DNA from: an uncultured Prevotella sp.
GTDB lineage: Bacteria > Bacteroidota > Bacteroidia > Bacteroidales > Bacteroidaceae
Direction: 5' to 3'
Assembly: GCA_927910885.1 (NCBI GenBank)
Contig: CAKMOD010000103.1
Location: 62,001 to 126,000 of the forward strand
DNA: 64,000 nucleotides
The notes under the pieces were generated by a model. That model was not told the origin of the DNA and did no database searches. It saw nothing but the letters and a program-made list of their open reading frames with translations. Each line of letters begins with the position of its first letter. Positions within the stretch are counted from its first letter, which is position 1. This document shows positions 25,960-34,442 of this stretch, in pieces. A program made the translations under genes and the position numbers.

Positions 25960-26143
25960 GTTGATTTGATTAGCCTAATAGCATACACTTTCTGATGATG
26001 CTATTTGGTTGAGATGACGAAATATAAGAGTTCTTTTGTAACGGATAATGTTTTATTTCTATCCTTATAAAAGGACTCTTTTTCTTCTGTTTCATATTCA
26101 AACAAATGTTGCTTCATTGCTTTTCTGTCGTTGTTCGATTGGT

Positions 26144-26232
26144 CCGCACATGTGGTGTTGATGCTTCGCACATTATGTGCTAACGTCCCGCACATGATGT
26201 GCTAAGCACTAAACGTCATGTGATAAGCCGTT
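26144..26232. repeat. Cluster of ~22-nt dyad repeats, locus B
   Basis: Four tandem units: CGCACATGTGGTGTTGATG (26145), CGCACATTATGTGCTAACG (26167), CGCACATGATGTGCTAAGC (26189) and a decayed AACGTCATGTGATAAGC (26212). The cores are inverted repeats (GCACAT / ATGTGC). It lies in the 535-base gap between ridA and the small protein at 26495. No gene was seen in that gap. Confidence 0.8.
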
Positions 26233-26455
26233 TGGATAAAGGTAGGATGGGGTAAAGAAAATGCCATTCTATCCTAAGTAATACTTGTTTAATTCTGGCT
26301 TTGTTTATCAAAAACGATACAATGCTTTTTATTTCAAAGTAAATCCGCATCGCATAGTAAGTAATTTAATTTTACTCTCTTTGTTTACAAGTTTAATTAA
26401 CATATTTAACGTTAAGAAAAGTCGTTGAATATTACTTAATTAGACAATCTTTTAT

Positions 26456-26463
26456 TACTTTTG
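26456..26463 (+). promoter_or_regulatory. -7 box before the small helical protein
   Basis: TACTTTTG followed by CATC, 31 bases before the ATG at 26495. The -33 element is not convincing. Confidence 0.55.
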
Positions 26464-26494
26464 CATCACGTTAGTATATGTTGAAAAATGAGGT

Positions 26495-26779
26495 ATGAAA
26501 AAGAAGCTTAGAACCATTATCGAGGAGCTTGGTCAAAAGGCGCATATCCGCAAAGAACTGGCTTCTGATTTGGAGAGATTGTCAAGCAGGTTAGCATTTC
26601 ATCACATTCACTTGGAATCGTCATCTTTGAAGAAAGTTGTTGACTATTTCAAGGGGAAGGAAAAACCTTCTAAAAAAACATTAGATAGGCTGGCTCTGTT
26701 TGCAGGTTTCCAAAACTGGAAGGATTTAAGTGCAGCCTTGCATGGTGAAAACGATGCTGGGTTGAATTACGAAGATTAA
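26495..26779 (+). CDS. Small helical protein, function unknown
   Basis: A 94-residue cytosolic protein. The segment SSLKKVVDYFKGKEKPSKKT followed by LDRLALFAGFQNWKDL (about residues 43-78) resembles the helix-turn-helix-like N-terminal unit seen in several Bacteroidota regulatory and membrane proteins (the TLDRLAxFAGYxNWxDF pattern). That is from memory and no database was searched. DNA binding is possible. Single gene with its own promoter. A large hairpin follows at 26852. Confidence 0.6.
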   Translation: MKKKLRTIIEELGQKAHIRKELASDLERLSSRLAFHHIHLESSSLKKVVDYFKGKEKPSKKTLDRLALFAGFQNWKDLSAALHGENDAGLNYED

Positions 26780-26851
26780 TTACTCTGTAGAGATATAGAG
26801 TAGGGGGTAATCATGAAGGAGATGCTCTGAAGGGTTATCTGTGAAAGATTG

Positions 26852-26918
26852 TAGGGACATACGGTATGTTTATCCGCAGGTGATACCTGTCATGAGATAA
26901 GCAAAGCGTATGTCCCTA
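26852..26918. other. Long structured hairpin, possible terminator or small RNA
   Basis: Outer stem TAGGGACATACG / CGTATGTCCCTA is perfect. Inside it TTTATC can pair with GATAAG, and CAGGTGATACCTG forms a small terminal hairpin. Only a weak T-rich tail follows. The surrounding gap (26780-27080) has no gene. Confidence 0.5.
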
Positions 26919-27080
26919 TATTATTTATATGGTTGCTTGTGGTGAGAAGTCTTTTTCTTAATGCGTAAGGAAACTAATAAGAAGGAGTTTTGTATGGCTC
27001 AATATTAAAAGTCTTTTCCTTCTTCTTTTATTGGCTTTACCAACAATGAAACTCTAATGAGCCTATTAATCGATAAATAA

Positions 27081-27112
27081 AAAAGCCCGAAACCAAAAGT
27101 TTCGGACTTTTA
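27081..27112 (-). terminator. Terminator of rplS
   Basis: On the minus strand AAAAGTCCGAAAC / GTTTCGGGCTTTT form a hairpin followed by a T run, 21 bases after the rplS stop. Confidence 0.85.
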
Positions 27113-27133
27113 TTTTCTTGGATTTCCAAGGGC

Positions 27134-27496
27134 TTACTTCTCAGCAGCAACGGTTCTTTTCTCCTTGATACGTGCAGCCTTACCTGTAAGATTACGGAGG
27201 TAATAGAGTTTCGCACGACGAACCTTACCACGCTTGTTCACCTCGATAGAATCGATGTTTGGTGACTCGATTGGGAAGATACGCTCAACACCGATGGTGC
27301 CTGACATCTTACGAACAGTGAAACGCTTCTTCTCACCATGACCAGAAATCTTGATAACTACGCCACGGTAGAGCTGAATACGATGCTTGTTACCCTCGAC
27401 GATTTTGTAAGCGACAGTGATAGTGTCACCAGCCTTGAACTCTGGGAACTGTTTGCCGGTTGCAAATGCTTCTTCAGCAACTTTAATTAAATCCAT
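27134..27496 (-). CDS. rplS: Ribosomal protein L19
   Basis: A 120-residue protein of the large ribosomal subunit at the interface with the small subunit. [51 protein letters not shown] and [19 protein letters not shown] are all L19 signatures. The start at 27496 is chosen because L19 normally begins with this residue series. An in-frame ATG 60 bases upstream would add an unlikely 20-residue extension inside the leader. Own promoter and terminator. Confidence 0.96.
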   Translation of the reverse strand: MDLIKVAEEAFATGKQFPEFKAGDTITVAYKIVEGNKHRIQLYRGVVIKISGHGEKKRFTVRKMSGTIGVERIFPIESPNIDSIEVNKRGKVRRAKLYYLRNLTGKAARIKEKRTVAAEK

Positions 27497-27583
27497 TTTT
27501 CTATTAATTAAATATTGTTTGTCGTTCCAACGTAACGTAATCCATGACTCTTCCATGTTCAGCGGTTACGCCGAAAAGCGGTG

Positions 27584-27591
27584 CAAAGTTA
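27584..27591 (-). promoter_or_regulatory. -7 box of the rplS promoter
   Basis: Reads TAACTTTG on the minus strand, giving a leader of about 85 bases that contains a GC-rich potential hairpin (CCGCTTTTCGGCG). Translational control of rplS through this leader is possible but not shown. Confidence 0.6.
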
Positions 27592-27842
27592 CTGCTTTTT
27601 TCTGAACCGACAAAGTAATTCTGTGCTTTTATTTTGCTGTGTACTATGTGTGATAAAGAGATATTTGTGTGCATAAGCTTTATAATTCTTTTGGTTTATC
27701 GCAACAAACAATTCTATATAGTAGGTAAGAGCACGGCAAAAGGAATAGGTAAGTGGAACTTATAGTTGACACTTTCAATAACAGTAAACTGCTAATATCC
27801 GACTTATGAGAAAAGGAATAGCAGGCTTGCTATAAAAGCATC

Positions 27843-27879
27843 AGACCAGCCAGGCTCAAAGAGTCTGGCTGGTCTGTTA
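27843..27879 (-). terminator. Terminator of the TonB-dependent receptor gene
   Basis: AGACCAGCCAG / CTGGCTGGTCT form a perfect 11-base stem with an 11-base loop, 31 bases past the receptor stop codon. The gap 27592-27842 shows nothing else recognisable. Confidence 0.75.
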
Positions 27880-27909
27880 TATGAATGTTAGTACTCGGAC
27901 GGATAAACC

Positions 27910-30045
27910 TTAATACTTAAAGACCGCTGTCAGAGTTAACTTGCGTCCGTCCGCATGAGCATACTCTGCATTACGTGCCATCATCATAGACGCTGGTGTG
28001 TAATAAGTGTAGTTCAATAAGTTGGATACAGCCAAACTTAAGTCGCAAACCTTCATCTTTACGCCTGCAGTAAGGTTTAGTAAGTTGATACGACTTACGA
28101 TTCCTTCACCCTCGTTATATGTTCCTGATGCATTAGGAGTAAATCTATTACGCTTACCTGTGTGCATGTATTGTAACTGAATGTAGGTGTTTTTGACAGG
28201 AGCATAATTGACATACATTGCTAACTTAGCGGCTGGAATAGAAATATTAGACATGTATGTGTCCCAATCTCCAGACGCAGATTTGAGCTTACCTTCGAAC
28301 CATGAAAGGTTAGCACCAGCCTTTAAGTTACTGAGGATTTGTGCATCTGCACTTAATTCAATGCCATACACCTTCTGTGGAGTACGGTTAACTACCCAGA
28401 AACCATTCTCAATCTTGAGGTCACTTCCAAGCTTAGAATAGGTGTAGAAAACAGATCCATTCAGCTGCAACCAATGGTTAATATCAGAGTAAACACCAAT
28501 CTCGTAGTTGTTTGTTTTTACAGGTTCTGTTGATATCTTAGAGAGTACATCAGCCTTGGCAGCACGTAATGTACGTCCTAAATCAAAGATAGAAAAACCT
28601 TGAGAGTAGGCTACGAAGGGTTGAAATGCGCGATATCTGTTATAGGAAAGACCAACGTTAAAAGACATATTATTATACTTTAGCTTTCCACCCTTGACCT
28701 GAACCTGTGGGTCGGAGAGCTTATTGCGTAATACATCATAGTCTGGCACGTTCACATTAATGAAGTCGTAACGTCCTCCTAATTTGAGGTTTAGGTGTTC
28801 CCAAAGTGTGGTCTTCACTTGGATAAAGGGTGCATGATTGCTACTTGTTAACCATGGTACCCAATATCTACCATCTACCAAAGGTTGTGATGTTTTATTA
28901 TAAAGGTAGTCATAACCATAAGCTAAGCGTGCAAAAGCATTCTCTGAGAATATAAGTCGAGTGTTAAACTGAGTGCGGAAACCAAACTTGCGGTCTTTAA
29001 CAGCCGACTGTCCGCTTGTTTCTTCCCATCTTGGCTTTGCTGGGTCAGCCTTACGGAAGTCAAAGATAGTATATATTCCCGAACCATAAACAGATGCTTC
29101 TAAGTCGGTATGTTTGAATATATCCTTTGATGTAAACTTGAGGTAGGCATTGTGATTGTATCTTGTTCCCTCGTCAACAGCCTGTGGGTCCTTATTACCA
29201 ATTATACCAATAGAAGGACTTTGTAGGTACTTTCCACCGAAAGGAATCAATTTCGTATCTTGCAAACTACGATAGTAATTATACATCAATTCGATTCTAT
29301 TCTTTGGAGATAGGCTGTAACCGAGATTAACAAGTACATTCGTTGTATAGGTATCACCGAGTCCGTAGCGTGGAGAGATAAACTTTCCATCACCATCAAT
29401 AGCACTACCTGTACGTCCGAAAGCCCCATTTACGAGATAATCAAACTGTCCCACACGACCATAAACTTGCTGGTTGATGCGATAACCTTGCCCTTTCCCG
29501 TGACGGAAGAAGTTATAAGTTGAACCCGAGAGAGTCGTCTCTCCAGCTACAGATCTGTTGGTGGTATTCTTCTTAGTTATGATGTTTATCAATCCTCCGA
29601 TAGCTCCATTACCATAGAGAGCGGTAGACCCTTTTACCACTTCTATATGGTCGATAGCAGCGATATCGATGGTTCGTATATCACGGTCTGTTGAACGTAA
29701 AGGAGTTGATTGAGGTATACCATCAATCAAAATGAGTGCACTTCTTCCACGAAGTGATTGTGCGCGCGAGCTTGTAGTATTACTTGATAGAGCCATACCA
29801 GGCGTGAGCATGCCCAAGAGATGGGTGATGTCAGGAGCTGCCTTGCTCATTTCTGCTATTTGCTTTTGGTCAATAATCGTAACTGTTGCAGCCGCATTTT
29901 GCTTTATTTCAGGCATACGTGTGGTACTGATTGTTACTTCTTCGAGATGTAATGTGGAGTCTGTAATCTCTTCTGATTGTGCATTACAAGGTGTTGTTGC
30001 CATTGCAAGCATTGCGAGAGATAGATAAATTGTTTCTTTCTTCAT
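27910..30045 (-). CDS. TonB-dependent outer-membrane receptor (iron/siderophore type)
   Basis: A 711-residue receptor with signal peptide (ending CNAQ), TonB-box region LEEVTISTTRMPE, and a plug domain with RGRSALILIDGIPQ and HIEVVKGSTALYGNGAIGG. The barrel ends in TLTAVFKY. The general layout is that of ferric-siderophore or haem receptors, but the substrate cannot be read from the sequence. It is transcribed alone, divergent from the nucleotidase genes, from a TACTTTTG promoter at 30081-30088. No adjacent lipoprotein of SusD or HmuY type accompanies it. Confidence 0.88.
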   Translation of the reverse strand: MKKETIYLSLAMLAMATTPCNAQSEEITDSTLHLEEVTISTTRMPEIKQNAAATVTIIDQKQIAEMSKAAPDITHLLGMLTPGMALSSNTTSSRAQSLRGRSALILIDGIPQSTPLRSTDRDIRTIDIAAIDHIEVVKGSTALYGNGAIGGLINIITKKNTTNRSVAGETTLSGSTYNFFRHGKGQGYRINQQVYGRVGQFDYLVNGAFGRTGSAIDGDGKFISPRYGLGDTYTTNVLVNLGYSLSPKNRIELMYNYYRSLQDTKLIPFGGKYLQSPSIGIIGNKDPQAVDEGTRYNHNAYLKFTSKDIFKHTDLEASVYGSGIYTIFDFRKADPAKPRWEETSGQSAVKDRKFGFRTQFNTRLIFSENAFARLAYGYDYLYNKTSQPLVDGRYWVPWLTSSNHAPFIQVKTTLWEHLNLKLGGRYDFINVNVPDYDVLRNKLSDPQVQVKGGKLKYNNMSFNVGLSYNRYRAFQPFVAYSQGFSIFDLGRTLRAAKADVLSKISTEPVKTNNYEIGVYSDINHWLQLNGSVFYTYSKLGSDLKIENGFWVVNRTPQKVYGIELSADAQILSNLKAGANLSWFEGKLKSASGDWDTYMSNISIPAAKLAMYVNYAPVKNTYIQLQYMHTGKRNRFTPNASGTYNEGEGIVSRINLLNLTAGVKMKVCDLSLAVSNLLNYTYYTPASMMMARNAEYAHADGRKLTLTAVFKY

Positions 30046-30080
30046 ATAAATACAATCCTATGAGTGTTAATAAACTTCTG

Positions 30081-30088
30081 CAAAAGTA
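30081..30088 (-). promoter_or_regulatory. -7 box of the receptor gene promoter
   Basis: Reads TACTTTTG on the minus strand, 35 bases before the ATG. Confidence 0.6.
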
Positions 30089-30200
30089 TTAATATTCTAT
30101 ATAACGTGCAATACCTAAAATGAGGTATATGTAGTTCTATGCGCTTTATTTTGAACGTATTTTTCCATGTGACAATATATCTTTAATAATGCGACAAGCA

Positions 30201-30228
30201 TTTGATTCGTTTTTTTTTCTTACTTTTG
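30201..30228 (+). promoter_or_regulatory. Promoter of the split nucleotidase operon
   Basis: TTTG at 30201-30204 and TACTTTTG at 30221-30228. Spacing (16) is a little short. Leader of about 130 bases to the first ATG. Confidence 0.6.
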
Positions 30229-30251
30229 CATTATCTTTTTGAATATTATCG

Positions 30252-30323
30252 ACTTCCGATGTTACCTAAGCATAGTAGGGTGGGTGACGTTGGAAGTAAA
30301 TCAAAGTAGGGCTATTTCCTACT
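30252..30323 (+). promoter_or_regulatory. Structured 5' leader with two hairpins
   Basis: Arm ACTTCCGATGTTACC (30252) pairs with GGTGACGTTGGAAGT (30283). The only three non-Watson-Crick positions are compatible with G-U pairs, which suggests an RNA structure. A second hairpin AGTAGG / CCTACT is at 30305-30323. It could be a cis-regulatory RNA, though it matches no riboswitch class I can name. Confidence 0.5.
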
Positions 30324-30361
30324 CTGATAAATATTTATGAGAACTATAAAAGTCATTATAT

Positions 30362-31126
30362 ATGTATAAAAAAACGGTTTATCTGTCTGGATTAACAGCA
30401 TTATTAGCGTTGACGGGCTGTGCTTCTCATTATGAGTTAGCAGGTATTCAGCGTACACGTGTGCTGGTTGATAATCGATATGATGCTACTCCTGATACAG
30501 GGGCAGCAAAGTTTATGGAACCTTTTAAGCACAAGGTTGACTCGGTGATGGGACCTGTTGTGGGAGAGGTTGACCACGATATGGTGGCACACCGCCCAGA
30601 AAGTGACCTCTCTAATCTGTTGGCAGACATCATGGTGTGGGCTGCACGCGATTATAATGAGAAAGTTGACTTTGGTGTTTATAATATGGGTGGTATTCGT
30701 GCAGCCCTTTCTAAGGGTAAGATTACCTTTGGTGACGTGTTGGATATCGCACCTTTCGAGAATAAAATTTGCTTCGTAACACTTTCTGGTGAGAAACTTT
30801 TAGAGCTGTTCTCACAGATGGCTCATACCGGTGGTGAGGCTGTTAGCCATGGAGTAGAACTTGTTTTTACACGTGATCATAAGTTGAAGTCTGCTCGTCT
30901 AAATGGTAAGGAGATTGACCCAAAGGCAAGTTATCGTATTGCTACGCTCGATTATTTGGCACAAGGAAATGATAAAATGGAAGCTTTCAAGTCGGCAACA
31001 AGTGTTGTGTCACCACAGGAAAGCAGTAACAATACACGTTTTATCATCATGAACTATTTTAAGGAGCAGACAGCTCAAGGTAAGGTGGTTAATGCTCACA
31101 CAGAAGGACGTATCCGCGTGGAATAA
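30362..31126 (+). CDS. 5'-nucleotidase C-terminal domain lipoprotein
   Basis: A 254-residue lipoprotein (lipobox LALTGC) consisting only of the nucleotide-binding C-terminal domain of UshA-type nucleotidases. ESDLSNLLADIMVWAA, YNMGGIRAALSKGKITFGD and APFENKICFVTLSG are its conserved blocks, with the substrate-clamping aromatic region near PQESSNN. The metal centre is missing and is provided by the next gene, 20 bases downstream. The two products probably form one split enzyme that releases nucleosides and phosphate from extracellular nucleotides. Confidence 0.88.
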   Translation: MYKKTVYLSGLTALLALTGCASHYELAGIQRTRVLVDNRYDATPDTGAAKFMEPFKHKVDSVMGPVVGEVDHDMVAHRPESDLSNLLADIMVWAARDYNEKVDFGVYNMGGIRAALSKGKITFGDVLDIAPFENKICFVTLSGEKLLELFSQMAHTGGEAVSHGVELVFTRDHKLKSARLNGKEIDPKASYRIATLDYLAQGNDKMEAFKSATSVVSPQESSNNTRFIIMNYFKEQTAQGKVVNAHTEGRIRVE

Positions 31127-31146
31127 ACAATTAAGGAGTTAGGAAA

Positions 31147-31986
31147 ATGAAAAGAAACATATTATTGATTACTTTCTGTCTCATGGCGGTTGTCGCTTTT
31201 GGACAAAATAAGAAACTGACAATCCTCCATACTAACGATACGCATAGTCAGATTTATCCGCTCAGTCCTAATCTTGCTGATACGATGAAGGCTGATCGTG
31301 GTGGTTTTGTACGTCGTATTGCGATGCTTAAAGAGGAACGTGCGAAGAACCCTGACTTGCTGCTTTTTGATAGTGGCGACTTCTCGCAAGGCTCGCCTTA
31401 TTACACAATGTTCAAGGGTGATGTTGAAGTGGGGCTGATGAATCAGATGCACTACGATGCTGTTACGATTGGTAATCATGAGTTTGACTTCGGGTTGGAG
31501 AATATGGTACGCCTCTTCAAGAAGGCAAACTTCCCAATCGTTTGTGCAAATTATGATTTCAAGGGTACAGAGTTAGAGAAGTTGGTTAAGCCCTATATCA
31601 TCTTGAAACGCAACGGACTGAAGATTGGAGTCTTCGGACTTGGTCCAAAGTTGGATGGTTTGGTAGTGAAAGCTAACTATGGTCCACTTGTTTATAACGA
31701 CCCTGTCGCTTGCGCACAGAAGATTGTAAACGAATTGAAGGCTAAGAAGTGTGACCTTATTATCTGTATCTCTCACCTTGGATGGAATATAGAAGGTGTC
31801 AGCGATGAGGAAGTTATCGCAGGAACTCGCGGCATAGACCTTGTACTCGGTGGTCACTCACATACTTACCTTAATAAATTGGAATATGTAAAAGACCTCG
31901 ATGGCAAAATGATTGGTGTCGATCAGAATGGCAAGCATGCTATTTATGTGGGTAAGTTAGTGCTTGATATGAAGAAGAAAAAGTAG
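31147..31986 (+). CDS. Metallophosphatase domain protein (5'-nucleotidase N-terminal half)
   Basis: A 279-residue periplasmic protein with signal peptide (MKRNILLITFCLMAVVAFG) and all metal-binding motifs of UshA-like calcineurin phosphatases: ILHTNDTHSQ, FDSGDFSQGSP, VTIGNHEFDFG, ICISHLGWN and LVLGGHSHT. It ends where the C-terminal domain would begin, and that domain is encoded by the preceding gene. Thus the usual N-then-C order is reversed at gene level. A purine-rich AAGGAG precedes the ATG, unusual here. A strong hairpin ends the operon. Confidence 0.9.
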   Translation: MKRNILLITFCLMAVVAFGQNKKLTILHTNDTHSQIYPLSPNLADTMKADRGGFVRRIAMLKEERAKNPDLLLFDSGDFSQGSPYYTMFKGDVEVGLMNQMHYDAVTIGNHEFDFGLENMVRLFKKANFPIVCANYDFKGTELEKLVKPYIILKRNGLKIGVFGLGPKLDGLVVKANYGPLVYNDPVACAQKIVNELKAKKCDLIICISHLGWNIEGVSDEEVIAGTRGIDLVLGGHSHTYLNKLEYVKDLDGKMIGVDQNGKHAIYVGKLVLDMKKKK

Positions 31987-32018
31987 GTCTTTCGTTCGAT
32001 AGACTTATATAGAATAAT

Positions 32019-32078
32019 GTGGGCTGTATCAGTATGATTGCCAATAGCAATCTTATTGATGCAGCCCACGGTCTTTTA
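32019..32078 (+). terminator. Terminator of the nucleotidase operon
   Basis: Long imperfect stem starting GTGGGCTG and ending CAGCCCAC, with inner GATTGC / GCAATC, followed by TCTTTTATAC. Confidence 0.8.
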
Positions 32079-32140
32079 TACTTTCTAAAACGTTATTGAA
32101 AGTTTATCATTAAGCGAATACATTGCTAAAACTGTCCACT

Positions 32141-32490
32141 GTCTATTCTATTATCATCTTTCGACACAGAAAACCCCTTCTTTTAATATGTTGAAAATTA
32201 TGCAAATAAGGATTTGAATAATCATTACATAAATTCAAATAAAACTTCCATAAATAAGGGAGAAAATACGTATTAAGAACAAGTTTGCAATCAACAGAAA
32301 ATCAATCAGTTATAAAACTGTAGAAGAAAAGGTGCTTAATTGGACTTCAAAAGGGCGTTAGTAAGACTTCAAAAGGGCACCTTTTGCAAGTTCAATTAGG
32401 CTCTTTTAGAAGCCAAAAGAGCATATATTAGATTTGAGTTGTGTGAAAATAGTTTACAAATAGTGTTTAATAAGGGAACAAGTTGTTTGT
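32141..32490 (+). repeat. Dispersed ~350-bp intergenic repeat, copy 3
   Basis: Full-length copy sharing the left boundary GTCTATTCTATTATCATC with copy 1. Conserved core at 32330-32460 with GGACTTCAAAAGGGCG, GACTTCAAAAGGGCACC, GAAGCCAAAAGAGCAT and GAAAATAGTTTACAA. Lies between convergent transcription units. No plausible reading frame. Confidence 0.87.
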
Positions 32491-32578
32491 TGAAGCAGCT
32501 ATCGTATCTATTTGTTTTTTGTTTTATGCATGGTATTAATTTGATGTAATCAATCTCGTTTATTTACAAGAACCAATC

Positions 32579-32615
32579 CCAATAGTAGCAGTTACGATTA
32601 TTCAGCTACTATTGG
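32579..32615. repeat. 11-bp perfect inverted repeat
   Basis: CCAATAGTAGC / GCTACTATTGG with a 15-base loop, 72 bases beyond the stop of the minus-strand mini-plug gene. It may be that gene's terminator, though no T run follows. Confidence 0.45.
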
Positions 32616-32686
32616 ACATTGATTACGATGTAAAAAGCTATAGCCTGATAGCGTTCTCGTATTATGAAAGGTGTTTGTGTGCACCT

Positions 32687-33019
32687 TTATCTTATGTAAA
32701 TCTCACCAGACTTCTTGTCACTCTTTGTTTTCTTCATATTTTCCTGATACTTTTGAATGATAGGCTTCAGATATTTTTTTGATTTTGTTGTAATCAGCAT
32801 CACGCCGCCAGTACGTGGATAAAATAGCTTGTTGAAGTCACCGTTTTTGATAACATTCACACTAATGATGTCTTTTTGGTCAAGGTTATCGATGTTCTGT
32901 ACCTCAACTCCATCTACAAGAAACACTGGTATGTTCAGACTATCTTGCTTTTCTTTAGTCTGTGCGCTGATGTTTATACTTGCAACGAGTGCACAAAGAA
33001 GGATAATAAACTTTCTCAT
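32687..33019 (-). CDS. Secreted mini-plug protein (TonB receptor plug-like)
   Basis: A 110-residue protein with signal peptide (MRKFIILLCALVASINISAQ). The body IPVFLVDGVEVQNIDNLDQK, then DIISVNVIKNGD and GGVMLITTKS (about residues 30-80), matches the plug domain pattern of TonB-dependent receptors (DGV, DI-S--V, GVI-I-TK). No barrel follows, and the lysine-rich end KKTKSDKKSGEIYIR completes it. Such stand-alone plugs occur in Bacteroidota but their task is unclear. Single gene. Confidence 0.65.
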   Translation of the reverse strand: MRKFIILLCALVASINISAQTKEKQDSLNIPVFLVDGVEVQNIDNLDQKDIISVNVIKNGDFNKLFYPRTGGVMLITTKSKKYLKPIIQKYQENMKKTKSDKKSGEIYIR

Positions 33020-33190
33020 AACTACTTTTGTTTACGATTTGTAATGCATCAAAGATACTGTTTTCTTTATATTTTGAAACTAAGTCCTCGTTTTTTTAAC
33101 ATCTTTTATTATCTACCTGTTTGGCATAGAGAAAAGAAGAGGAGAGCCTCTGTAACAGAGAAATAGTACCTTGTCTTGAATAATAAAGAC

Positions 33191-34354
33191 TCAGAGAATG
33201 GAAGAAATATGGCGATAGTTGATAAGGTTGATGTTGCCACTCGTGTTCTCAAAGTCGCCAGAGTAGACTATAGCCTTCTTACTTATGGGGGTCTTTATCC
33301 AGCCTTCAATCTGCGTGAGTGCCTTCTTGAAAGATGAACTATAAGTCATAGAAGACTTCACTTCAATGGCTGTTAGTTCCCCTTCCTGCTTGATTAAGAG
33401 GTCAACTTCATTCTGATTAGAGTCGCGATAGAAGAATACTCCACCCTCTAATCCCATGTTATAGCGATGCTTGATGGCCTCCATAACAATCATATTCTCA
33501 AAGATAGCACCACGCATCTTATCCCTGTCTAACTGTTGAGGACTCTCGATGTCGAGTAGATAACAGGCCAGTCCTGGGTCGTTGAAATAGAGTTTAGGGC
33601 TCTTCACCAGTCTTTTTGGAATGTTCTCATAGTAGGGTGGGAGGAGCGTTATGAGGTAAGAAGCCTGCAAGACAGAAAGCCAGTGGCTGATAGTCTTGGA
33701 ACTTACGCCTACCTCTGCACCTAATTCAGAAGCGTTGAAGAGTGAGCCTATTCGTGCTGCACACAGTTTCAAGAACTTTGTGAAGCGTATTTGGTCTTTT
33801 ATCTGTAGGAGATCTCTTACGTCTTTCTCCAAGTATGTCCTAACATAAGAGGGATAAAAGAACTTAGCAATATTCTTCTTTGCACAGATAGAAGGGTAGA
33901 ACCCGTTGTAAAGGATTTGATTTAGATTGTCTAAATCAACCTTTCCTATAACCTCCTGTATGGACATTGGCAACAGTTCGAACACCCCTGCACGACCAGC
34001 AAGAGATTCTGATAAGTTCTTCATTACCTCGAAATTCGAACTTCCTGACAATGCGAAATGTCTCTTGGGATTGTTATCTACAATGCCTTGTATGTAGTCT
34101 AATAGTTGAGGACACCTTTGTATCTCGTCAATAAACATTCCTTCATCTGTCTGATTAAGGAAGGCTATGGGATCATTCTTTGCGTAATCAAGAATGTTGA
34201 GATCCTTTAGACTGTATTTCTCGTAGAGTGGGAATAATTGAGTTAACAATGTACTCTTGCCTGATTGACGTGGTCCAGAGACAGCTATCACGGAGAAGTA
34301 TTTTGATGCCTCAAGTATCGTTTCCTCTATTTTGCGATGTATATAATCGGTCAT
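33191..34354 (-). CDS. AAA ATPase with DUF4143 domain
   Basis: A 387-residue protein. The N-terminal AAA_14 domain has Walker A SGPRQSGKSTLL (near residue 25) and Walker B GMFIDEIQRCP (near 73). A helix-turn-helix-like section follows (FNASELGAEVGVSSKTISHW), and the C-terminal DUF4143 part has VDLLIKQ and AIEVKSS, a PD-(D/E)xK nuclease-like arrangement. Function of the family is unknown. Two 35-bp dyads lie in the 202-base gap upstream, one ending five bases before the ATG, suggesting self-regulation (inference). Such genes are often horizontally exchanged. Confidence 0.88.
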   Translation of the reverse strand: MTDYIHRKIEETILEASKYFSVIAVSGPRQSGKSTLLTQLFPLYEKYSLKDLNILDYAKNDPIAFLNQTDEGMFIDEIQRCPQLLDYIQGIVDNNPKRHFALSGSSNFEVMKNLSESLAGRAGVFELLPMSIQEVIGKVDLDNLNQILYNGFYPSICAKKNIAKFFYPSYVRTYLEKDVRDLLQIKDQIRFTKFLKLCAARIGSLFNASELGAEVGVSSKTISHWLSVLQASYLITLLPPYYENIPKRLVKSPKLYFNDPGLACYLLDIESPQQLDRDKMRGAIFENMIVMEAIKHRYNMGLEGGVFFYRDSNQNEVDLLIKQEGELTAIEVKSSMTYSSSFKKALTQIEGWIKTPISKKAIVYSGDFENTSGNINLINYRHISSIL

Positions 34355-34359
34355 AAGTT

Positions 34360-34394
34360 TATGTAAATTTGAAGTTCAACTCCAAAATTACATA
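34360..34394. promoter_or_regulatory. 35-bp dyad A in front of the DUF4143 ATPase gene
   Basis: Imperfect palindrome centred on AAGTTCAACT, arms TATGTAAATTTGAAGTT and AACTCCAAAATTACATA. Ends five bases upstream of the ATG (34354). Closely matches dyad B at 34443. Confidence 0.65.
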
Positions 34395-34442
34395 AAAAAA
34401 AGGCATGTGTACAAGCGAAAAGTGTGTTTTAATAAAAAAATC

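Noticed and set aside
26144..26232. Regular short repeats suggesting a CRISPR array
   Set aside because: Units are contiguous with no unique spacers of constant size, the repeats diverge from each other, and no cas gene is near.
27497..27556. Twenty-residue N-terminal extension of ribosomal protein L19
   Set aside because: L19 normally begins MDLIK. The extension falls within the mRNA leader and has no resemblance to any L19 end.
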